Of a stretch of DNA of 64,000 bases, positions 43,992 through 50,615 are shown in pieces. Under the pieces are notes generated by a model that made no database searches, was not told the origin of the DNA, and saw only the letters and a program-made list of their open reading frames with translations. This DNA is from Chloroflexota bacterium. Lineage in GTDB: Bacteria > Chloroflexota > Anaerolineae > Aggregatilineales > Phototrophicaceae. The translations under genes and the position numbers were made by a program. The stretch is from contig JAPPFH010000110.1 in the NCBI GenBank assembly GCA_028875185.1, positions 43,288-107,287 on the forward strand, in the 5' to 3' direction. Each line of letters opens with the position of its first letter. The first letter of the stretch is position 1.

Positions 43992-45422
43992 ATGCGGCTG
44001 AAAGACGCTGTTACAAAGACATTCAGCCTTTTGGCGTTAATTCTAGGCGCGCTGGTTCTGTTGTCGTTCAGTTCTACCGCGCTGTCCCAAGATAACCCGG
44101 TATTGCGCGGCCTGGCTGTCGCCAGGCAAGTCGTAGACGCGGAGCGCGGAACGCCGCTCAGCCTCGTACGCTGGCAGTATTACGAAGATAATTGGGCCAA
44201 CGAGGCGAGCAGGCAACTTTATGGCGCTTACGGCATCGATAACTGCGTCGCGGGCATTCCGTTTCCGCAAAAGCGCAATATTTTATTCGGCTGGACCTTC
44301 AGCCTCTTGGATGGTTCGGGCAAGGAATATCAGGTGCGCGTAAGTTACGACCTGGCGGAGTCAGCACTTTGCGATGAAGTCCACGTTCCGCCGCAATTTG
44401 CGCCGCCGCCGACGCCGATTCCGCCGCCAGAAGCGGCGCCAGCGCCCGAAGCCGCAGCCGCGCCAGCGCCCGGTCCCGCCCCGCCGAGCACGGCGAACAC
44501 TGGCGGTTTCGCCTTGGGCGGGCACGTCCTTGGCTTCGACGCCGGTGTGGGCAATCTAATGAGACACGCTGGCATGACCTGGGTCAAGAAGCAAGTGATA
44601 CATGGCCAAAGCGACGGCGCCGGCATCATAGCGGCCGCCAAGGGACAGGGCTTTAAGGTCTTGCTGGGCGCGAAAGGCAACAGAAACAGGGCGACAGACC
44701 CGGCTTACGTCGCGGAATTCGCCGCATATGTTGGCTTCCTGGCGAGCCAGGGACCCGACGCCATTGAGGTTTGGAACGAGCCCAATATCGACCGCGAATG
44801 GCCCACGGGTCAAGTTAACGGCGCGAGCTACACGGCGCTGTTGGCCGCCGGCTATCAGGCGATTAAAGCCGTCAATCCAAATATCATCGTCATCAGCGGC
44901 GCCCCCGCCCCGACCGGTTTCTGGGGCGCGGCGGGCTGCGGCGCAAACGGCTGCAACGACGACGTATTCATGCAGCAGATGGCGGCGGCCGGCGCGGCGC
45001 AATATATGGATTGCCTGGGCTTGCATTACAACGAAGGCATCGTCAGCCCGACGCAGGGTGGCGGCGACCCGCGCGGCGGCTACCCGACCTATTTCTTCAA
45101 CTCGATGCTGAATCGGGGCGCGCAATATTTCCCCAATACCAAAGTATGCTGGACCGAGCTGGGCTATCTCAGCGGCGAAGGCTTTTCGACCCCCATTCCC
45201 GCCGGATTCGCCTGGGCGAGCAATGTCACCGTTGGGCAGCAGGCGCAGTGGCTGGCTCAGGCGGCTCAGCAATCACGCGCCTCGGGCCGCGTCCTAATGA
45301 TGATCGTCTGGAATGTAAACTTCAATGTATGGGACAGTGATCCGCAAGCCGGTTACGCGATGCTGAGGCCCGGCGGCGGCTGCCCCGCTTGCGACTCGCT
45401 TGGCGCTGTGATGCGGGGTTAG
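43992..45422 (+). CDS. Secreted clan-A glycoside hydrolase-like protein with Pro/Ala linker
   Basis: About 476 residues from ATG 43992, which has AGAGG 6 nt upstream; ATG 43977 is the longer option. A signal peptide (FSLLALILGALVLLSFSS, cut near ALSQD) is followed by a small domain of about 100 residues, a Pro/Ala-rich linker (PPPTPIPPPEAAPAP) and a TIM-barrel. The barrel has the two catalytic Glu regions of clan GH-A enzymes: EVWNEPNIDREW (Glu263, acid/base) and VCWTELGYLSG (Glu389, nucleophile). A late MMIVWNVNF strand fits too. It resembles the GH39/GH5 group, but the exact family and polysaccharide cannot be named. The gene ends 2 bp before an inverted-repeat element. Confidence 0.78.
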   Translation: MRLKDAVTKTFSLLALILGALVLLSFSSTALSQDNPVLRGLAVARQVVDAERGTPLSLVRWQYYEDNWANEASRQLYGAYGIDNCVAGIPFPQKRNILFGWTFSLLDGSGKEYQVRVSYDLAESALCDEVHVPPQFAPPPTPIPPPEAAPAPEAAAAPAPGPAPPSTANTGGFALGGHVLGFDAGVGNLMRHAGMTWVKKQVIHGQSDGAGIIAAAKGQGFKVLLGAKGNRNRATDPAYVAEFAAYVGFLASQGPDAIEVWNEPNIDREWPTGQVNGASYTALLAAGYQAIKAVNPNIIVISGAPAPTGFWGAAGCGANGCNDDVFMQQMAAAGAAQYMDCLGLHYNEGIVSPTQGGGDPRGGYPTYFFNSMLNRGAQYFPNTKVCWTELGYLSGEGFSTPIPAGFAWASNVTVGQQAQWLAQAAQQSRASGRVLMMIVWNVNFNVWDSDPQAGYAMLRPGGGCPACDSLGAVMRG

Positions 45423-45423
45423 C

Positions 45424-45741
45424 GCGAACCCAAAAACCTCCAATCTATAGGGCTTGTCCGCTACTGCAGAAAGCCTGTTTTCCGTACGTCTTACCCCATC
45501 CCCGGCCCTTCCCCAGTCAACTAGGGAAGGGTGACTCGACGGCAGAATTGGAATATTCGGGCGCCATTTCAGTCAGAAACCCGTACTTCCGGGGGCGCGG
45601 CAAGAGTCCTCCCTCTTCCTTAGCTTGCTGGGTCACGTAGACATAGACCTTCGGGAAGGGGAAGGGGGGGATGGGGTGTAATTGGAGAGATAGCATAGCC
45701 CAGTACCGGACAAGCCTTATAGGGGAGGCTCTTGGGTCGCC
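45424..45741. mobile_element. MITE-like palindromic intergenic element
   Basis: Outer arms 45445-45466 and 45701-45722 are inverted repeats matching at 20 of 22 positions (shared core GGCTTGTCCG and TACTG). The similarity continues outwards with CCCAA and CCTCC blocks to about 45424 and 45741, and inwards with ACCCCATCCCC (near 45493) against GGGGATGGGGT (near 45668). Inside is a local 8-bp hairpin, CCCTTCCC/GGGAAGGG (45506-45513/45524-45531). There is no transposase frame. Size, terminal inverted repeats and place between two convergent genes fit a non-autonomous element. No clear target duplication was found. CCCCATCCCC-rich intergenic repeats are, as I recall, common in Chloroflexota genomes. 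Confidence 0.55.
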
Positions 45742-45748
45742 CCTTTTT
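45721..45748 (+). terminator. Weak intrinsic terminator at the right end of the palindrome
   Basis: AGGGG (45721-45725) pairs with CCCCT (45740-45744) around a 14-nt loop and is followed by a run of T. It could end transcripts of the glycoside hydrolase gene. The stem is short and it overlaps the repeat arm, so this is tentative. Confidence 0.35.
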
Positions 45749-45815
45749 GTATGCGACCGCCCGTCGCAGATTGCAGAGACTAACGGCGGGCTGTGTCGGC
45801 GGTCAGTGTCGGGAG

Positions 45816-47339
45816 TCAGCCATCCAGACTCAAGAGCCACAAATCGTCAAAGGCGCAGCCAGTTTCCACCTCGTCGTAATTCACCGTCGCGATGCCAACG
45901 CCGCCAATCCTCGGAACGCTGTCGATGCTGCCGACATAGCGCTCGTCTACGAAATAGTGTATGACTTCGTCGGTAACAACCACCAGCAAATAGTGGCTTG
46001 CCCCGTCTGACGCAGCTTGATCCCCGTAAATGCCGGGTTCGAATCCAGCGGCTTTGCGGCGAGAGACCCCGTATTCGCCGCGGCTGGTCACATAGGCGAG
46101 CGAATAATTGTCATCATCGTTGAAATGGAAATATAATCCGCAGCCGCCATTTAGATCCGCACGCACGTCGAGCGTCACCGACGCGCCCAAGGCAAACTGC
46201 GCGAAGCTGAAGTTCGACGCGATTGGCAATCGCGTGACGCCCGCCCGCCCGCGCCTGACCCTGCTCTCTGGAACCGCCAGCTTGATTTCACCGCCGACAG
46301 GCACGAGCTGCTGCCGCGCCAGCGAGGCCGCCATGGCGTAGTAGCGCTCGGTGGCGAGGCGCTGCGGAAAGAGCGGGCGATCATTGACCAGGCTTGGCGC
46401 CGTCACCAAGATCTCTTCGACCACCAATGACAGCGCCCCTCCATTATGCTCGTCCGTCATCATGGCAACGCCCAAGCTGCCCGCCGCCAAAGGCGCCCGA
46501 TCCCAAGCCGAGCCTACCACCTGGCCATTGTAGACCACATCATAATGCTGCCCGCTAACCAAAACGCCGAGACGGAAGGCCTTCTCGCCGGGCCGGATTG
46601 CCGGGTGACCGGTCCAACCGCGCAACTGTGTTACCTGGTCGCCATCGATGCGATCCACGCGCCAGTAGCCGCGCTTGCTCAATAGCAGACGATGGTATTG
46701 CGACGGCGAAAGGTAGCGAAACAACAGACCGACCTGCCAGATCGCCGGCGAACTCACCTGGTCAAACGCGGCTTCGAAATATTGATCGCGCTCTATAGGA
46801 AGATGCAAGCCGATGAGACCGGCGGAGCGCGCCACCCCACGCATTTGCAAGGCGAATACGCTGGCATCGGAGACGTTTACTGTCGCGTCGCTGCGGACGA
46901 CTTCCCAATTGGCGCTGTCAACCGGGTTTTCGCGCAATGCCAGGCGGTCATACCCGGGCAGCACATGCAGCCGGTAGGCGCCCGCGCCCTCGCCAATGGC
47001 GCGTACAGCCAGCGTATACGTCGATGTCCGCGGCATCACGAATGCCTGGATTGCCGCATCAAGATTGTCCGGATAATCGATATCATCGTTCGAGACGACA
47101 GGCAATCCCGCGCCGTCGAAGATCTCCAGCGCCAGGTCAAGGCCGTCGCCCAAGGCTTCAACACGGAACGAAAGCAGGGTCAATTCAAGCGCTGACAATG
47201 AATAGCGATGGGTTTCGCCAACTGCCAACGCGCCATCAACAGCGCTGCCGACAGTTATGAAGCGGTCTTGCGCGATAATTGTGGACACGGACAATGACAG
47301 GCAAGCGATGCAGAAAATGATCCTGCCCAACGCGGTCAT
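45816..47339 (-). CDS. Secreted protein with PPC-like and two LamG-like domains
   Basis: A 507-residue protein with a signal peptide (RIIFCIACLSLSVSTIIA, cut near AQDRF). Residues 25-130 look like a bacterial pre-peptidase C-terminal (PPC) beta-sandwich: VDGALAVGETHRYSLSAL, then LEIFDGAGLPVVSNDDID and YTLAVRAIGEGAGAYRL. Two later parts, about 150-310 and 360-505, each read as concanavalin/LamG-like sandwiches (FRYLSPSQYHRLLLSKRGYW; FHFNDDDNYSLAYVTSRGEY). No catalytic motif was seen, so binding of glycans or surface attachment is the best guess. It overlaps the upstream gene by 4 bp and faces the glycoside hydrolase gene. Confidence 0.65.
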   Translation of the reverse strand: MTALGRIIFCIACLSLSVSTIIAQDRFITVGSAVDGALAVGETHRYSLSALELTLLSFRVEALGDGLDLALEIFDGAGLPVVSNDDIDYPDNLDAAIQAFVMPRTSTYTLAVRAIGEGAGAYRLHVLPGYDRLALRENPVDSANWEVVRSDATVNVSDASVFALQMRGVARSAGLIGLHLPIERDQYFEAAFDQVSSPAIWQVGLLFRYLSPSQYHRLLLSKRGYWRVDRIDGDQVTQLRGWTGHPAIRPGEKAFRLGVLVSGQHYDVVYNGQVVGSAWDRAPLAAGSLGVAMMTDEHNGGALSLVVEEILVTAPSLVNDRPLFPQRLATERYYAMAASLARQQLVPVGGEIKLAVPESRVRRGRAGVTRLPIASNFSFAQFALGASVTLDVRADLNGGCGLYFHFNDDDNYSLAYVTSRGEYGVSRRKAAGFEPGIYGDQAASDGASHYLLVVVTDEVIHYFVDERYVGSIDSVPRIGGVGIATVNYDEVETGCAFDDLWLLSLDG

Positions 47340-48013
47340 TTGTCTTTTGGCATCCAGGAAGTATAAGTGTCGGCCAGATAATCCAGATAAGCGTGATAAT
47401 CTTCCTGCGACATCTCCGCGCCAAGCTCGCCCCGATGGAATTCCGCTTGGGCGATGCGGCGATGGGCGCCCGCTTGGCGCAGGTCCCGCCCATCATCATT
47501 CTTGCGTTTCTTCTTGCGCTGATATTGGACCGACAAGCGCGAGAGCGGCATTGCCTGGAAGTCGGTCGGCGACACGATGCTGTAGGCGACAATGTATTCG
47601 CCATCCTGTTCCAGCGCGTTCGCCACCACGTACCAACCCTTGGGCACGCGCGGATGCCGCCTCGCCTCGAAATGCCACATAAGCAAATTGACATTTTGTT
47701 CCGCGTCGATGGCGCCTTGAATCTTGCTGCCGTTGACTAGCTTGATCATGTCGCCAGCAAACTGGATTGTGCGATTGCTGGGCCAATAGCGTTTGGTCAG
47801 GTAATCAGCGCCATATGTCAGCCCGACCGCGAGGAACAGCGCGGCGCCGATAGAGATTAAGCCGCCCTGGGGCAGAAGGCTGCTAATGAGAAAATAGCTG
47901 ACGAACGCGCCAAAGATGAAGGTGAAGCAGCCGACCATTCTGATGCCGGAATGCTCCCGGTCCACTTCAAATTCCAAATCAGGGGCTAGGTCTGGCGCGT
48001 TTAACATGGGCAT
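47336..48013 (-). CDS. Uncharacterised membrane protein with two helices
   Basis: A 225-residue protein. A 25-residue acidic N-terminus precedes two helices in close succession (MVGCFTFIFGAFVSYFLISS and GGLISIGAALFLAVGLTYGA). The remaining 150 residues are soluble, with strands such as NRTIQFAGDMIKLVNGSKI, a very basic patch QRKKKRKNDDGRD, and a C-terminal EDYHAYLDYLADTY. The soluble part resembles PH-like membrane proteins only loosely. Start ATG 48013 or 48007. Its stop overlaps the start of the secreted PPC/LamG-like gene (ATGA), which suggests a shared role in the envelope. Confidence 0.65.
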   Translation of the reverse strand: MPMLNAPDLAPDLEFEVDREHSGIRMVGCFTFIFGAFVSYFLISSLLPQGGLISIGAALFLAVGLTYGADYLTKRYWPSNRTIQFAGDMIKLVNGSKIQGAIDAEQNVNLLMWHFEARRHPRVPKGWYVVANALEQDGEYIVAYSIVSPTDFQAMPLSRLSVQYQRKKKRKNDDGRDLRQAGAHRRIAQAEFHRGELGAEMSQEDYHAYLDYLADTYTSWMPKDK

Positions 48014-48124
48014 TCCACGTCACTTTGAGTCGGATTCCGCATCGGGAATCCGCATTGTTCGCTAGCAAATCATAACCCAAATCAAATATGTTTCAATAGT
48101 GCCGGCCGGGCGCTCGCGTTAAAA

Positions 48125-48286
48125 GTGCAGCGATATCATGGCGAATCGCCGCAGCGAAAGCCCGCTTGGGACCGGCGGCAAATCATATACGGAATGCTGC
48201 TCGTGATCTTCGGCGCAACGATTCTGCTGCTCTTGAGCGCATTCAATTATCTGGCGCAGACCGTTTCGCCTAGCGCTCCATTCTGA
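48125..48286 (+). CDS. Possible small single-pass membrane protein (53 aa)
   Basis: A GTG-started frame encodes a basic N-terminus (MQRYHGESPQRKPAWDRRQ), one good helix (IYGMLLVIFGATILLLLSAF) and a short polar tail ending SPSAPF. The positive-inside pattern is right for a real one-helix protein. Against it, there is no ribosome site before the GTG and no ATG. It lies alone on the plus strand in the 292-bp gap between two minus-strand genes. The rest of this gap (48014-48124) shows nothing clear. Confidence 0.4.
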   Translation: MQRYHGESPQRKPAWDRRQIIYGMLLVIFGATILLLLSAFNYLAQTVSPSAPF

Positions 48287-48305
48287 CAGAGCGGTCGCGC
48301 CGCCA

Positions 48306-49022
48306 TTAGCCAGCAACGCGCTTCCACCAGACGCCGGTGCACTCGGGCACGATAACGGTGTCGCAATCGAGGCAGCCGTCAGCCATCGCGTCGCCAAAGA
48401 AAAATCGCATCAATTCATCCGCCTCCTCAGGCGAGGCGAATTGGTAGTCAGTCCGAATCCAACGGTACGCAAAGCCGCATTCGCGCTGCCAATATTCATA
48501 AAGCTGCGCCAGCTTCGCCGATGGCGCTTGCGGCTGACGGCGGCCCGTGCCCATCGTCTCGATTAGGATGGCGCTGCCGCCCGGCTTGAGAATGCGCTCC
48601 ATCTCGGAAAGCATAGCGGCGGTCCGCGCGCGCCAGTCGTCCGGATGCCAGCCTATAACATGGGCGAAGCTCCAACCTTCAATGACCAGGTCGGCGCAAT
48701 CCGATGCGACGGGCATGCGGATGTTGTCGCCAAGCGATAGGCGCCAGTTGGTCATTCCGGTTTCCCGCATGACATTGTCCGCCTTTCGCAGCATTGACGG
48801 CTCGATGTCAAAGGCAAAGATGCTGTCAACGATTACGGAAAGTTGTCTGGTCACCCTTCCAGTGCCAGCGCCAAATTCCACCACATTTAATCCATGCAGG
48901 GGGCGGATTTCGCTTAACGCGGCGAAGAGATTGCCGCGCATGTCTTCGCGCGCGACGAGCCGGTCGTATTGCTCGGCTTGATTGTGATAGATATCCTGGA
49001 AGAAATCTTGCCGCGCAGTCAC
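48306..49022 (-). CDS. Class I SAM-dependent methyltransferase
   Basis: A 238-residue protein. An N-terminal AEQYDRLVAREDMRGNL segment precedes motif I, VVEFGAGTGRVTRQLS, then FAFDIEPSMLRKAD (ribose-binding acidic residue), DLVIEGWSFAHVIGW and MERILKPGGSAILIETMG. It belongs to the Methyltransf_11/25 group. The C-terminus holds a CLDCDTVIVPECTGVW segment with three cysteines. It follows the phosphohexomutase gene by 27 bp on the same strand. Substrate unknown. Confidence 0.82.
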   Translation of the reverse strand: MTARQDFFQDIYHNQAEQYDRLVAREDMRGNLFAALSEIRPLHGLNVVEFGAGTGRVTRQLSVIVDSIFAFDIEPSMLRKADNVMRETGMTNWRLSLGDNIRMPVASDCADLVIEGWSFAHVIGWHPDDWRARTAAMLSEMERILKPGGSAILIETMGTGRRQPQAPSAKLAQLYEYWQRECGFAYRWIRTDYQFASPEEADELMRFFFGDAMADGCLDCDTVIVPECTGVWWKRVAG

Positions 49023-49049
49023 CGTTTGAATGGCGAGCCTCCGATGGGC

Positions 49050-50468
49050 TCAGGCGCTGAACTCGACCAGCAGCTCATCAAACCGATCCTGGTTGATCTG
49101 CGGATAACGATCCAGCAGCGCTTCAAAAATACGCATGTAACTGGCAATCTGGTCGCGCGTATACGCCTCGAATCGCAGCGTTACCGCCGGCTGCGTATTG
49201 CTCGCCCGCACCAGTCCCCAGCCGTCGGCAAAATTTACGCGCGCGCCGTCGACAGTCACCACTTCGTAATCGCTCTGCAAGCTCGCCGTCATTTCGTCGA
49301 TCATCTTGAATTTCAGCTCATCGGGCGCGGACAGCACGATTTCGGGCGTCGCCACCAGTTTGGGAATCTCATCAAAGATTTCAGCGATGGTCGAATTGGA
49401 CTTGCTGATTATCTCCAGCGTCTTCAGAGCAACGAGAGGCGCGTCATCGAATCCGTAGTAGTCTTCGCCGATGAAGAGATGTCCGCTGACTTCGCCGCCA
49501 AGCAAGGAACCAATTTCGTTCATTTTCTGTTTCATCAAACTGTGGCCCGATTTCCACATGACCGGCTCGCCGCCGAATTTTCTAATCTCATCGGGCAGCG
49601 CCTGCGAGGCTTTGACATCGAAGACAACCGGCGTGCCAGGATGCCGGCTGAGCAGGTCACGCGCCAAGAGCGCCAGCAGCCGGTCAGCCGCGATATGATG
49701 CCCGTGATTGTCAATAAAGCCGCAGCGGTCGCTGTCGCCATCAAAAGCCAGCCCGAGATCGGCGCCGAGCTCAACGACTTTGGCTTGAAGATCGCGCGTC
49801 ATTTCAGGGTCTTCCGGGTTGGGCAGGTGGTTTGGAAAGCTGCCGTCCGGCTCGCAATACAGGCATTCCACATCCAAGCCCAGCGCCGTCAGCACCGGCG
49901 GCAGATATGCGCCGGATAAGCCATTGCCCGCGTCCAATACAACCTTCATCGGCTTGGCCATCGTCACCTGGCTTTGAATCGCGGCCATGTGCTTATGGAT
50001 CATGTCGGATTCTTCTGTGATATTCGGCTGCCCGGTCGCGAAGGATTCGTCATCAATGATGGCGAGCAAGTCCTGAATCTGTTCGCCCGCGAGCGCCAGC
50101 TTGCCAAAAGCCATTTTGATTCCGTTGTAGCGCGTATCGAGGTGGCTGCCGGTGATCATCACGCCAGCGCCGATTCCGCCGAACGAAGCGGAAGCGAAAT
50201 ACACGGTCGGCGTAAGCGCCTCGCCGATGTCGGTGACCGGCAAACCGGTGGACGCCAAGCCTTCCATGACGGCCGCCTTGAGCGGTCCCGAAGTAACGCG
50301 ATTGTCGGCGCCGACGAAGACGCGCTGAGACTGAAAATGCCGCGGAAGGTAAGTACCCAGCGCCTTGCCGACGAGCAATGCGACCGCCGGCGTCAGTTGC
50401 GGCGCATCGCCAGCCGCAATACCGCGGATATCGTATTTGCGGAAAATCGAACGATCGATAGCTGTCAT
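49050..50468 (-). CDS. Phosphomannomutase/phosphoglucomutase
   Basis: A 472-residue alpha-D-phosphohexomutase that moves phosphate between C6 and C1 of mannose or glucose, feeding sugar-nucleotide synthesis. N-terminus SIFRKYDIRGIA. The phosphoserine loop is GVMITGSHLDTRYNGIKM (Ser near residue 107); most homologues have Ser-His-Asn-Pro here, so Leu and Asp replace Asn and Pro. The metal loop is LAFDGDSDRCGFID, the sugar-binding loop GGEVSGHLFIGEDYYG and the phosphate loop GLVRASNTQPAVTLRFEA. The pattern is closest to AlgC/ManB-type bifunctional enzymes. It could supply the glycan block at 1-19771. Confidence 0.92.
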   Translation of the reverse strand: MTAIDRSIFRKYDIRGIAAGDAPQLTPAVALLVGKALGTYLPRHFQSQRVFVGADNRVTSGPLKAAVMEGLASTGLPVTDIGEALTPTVYFASASFGGIGAGVMITGSHLDTRYNGIKMAFGKLALAGEQIQDLLAIIDDESFATGQPNITEESDMIHKHMAAIQSQVTMAKPMKVVLDAGNGLSGAYLPPVLTALGLDVECLYCEPDGSFPNHLPNPEDPEMTRDLQAKVVELGADLGLAFDGDSDRCGFIDNHGHHIAADRLLALLARDLLSRHPGTPVVFDVKASQALPDEIRKFGGEPVMWKSGHSLMKQKMNEIGSLLGGEVSGHLFIGEDYYGFDDAPLVALKTLEIISKSNSTIAEIFDEIPKLVATPEIVLSAPDELKFKMIDEMTASLQSDYEVVTVDGARVNFADGWGLVRASNTQPAVTLRFEAYTRDQIASYMRIFEALLDRYPQINQDRFDELLVEFSA

Positions 50469-50615
50469 TTCTTCCTCGCTGTGTACCAGGCGAGCGCCCC
50501 AGCCCTGCCAAGTTTTACAATTTCAATGATACGAAAGCGCAAATCAAATCTTGGTCGTTCGTGGTCGAGCCGCCGGCCCGCCCCTACACGCAAGCGGTAG
50601 TTTTGATCACTATTG

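Larger units (their letters stand above)
45423..45815. other. 393-bp gap between convergent genes, filled by a palindromic repeat
   Basis: No gene was recognised. Most of the gap is the imperfect palindrome described at 45424-45741; the rest (45742-45815) has no further signal. Short frames cross it on both strands, but they change composition abruptly and have no ribosome site, so they were not called. Confidence 0.7.

Noticed and set aside
48969-49919. 316-codon plus-strand frame over the phosphohexomutase and methyltransferase genes
   Set aside because: Both minus-strand genes have full family motifs here; the plus-strand product looks like nothing known.
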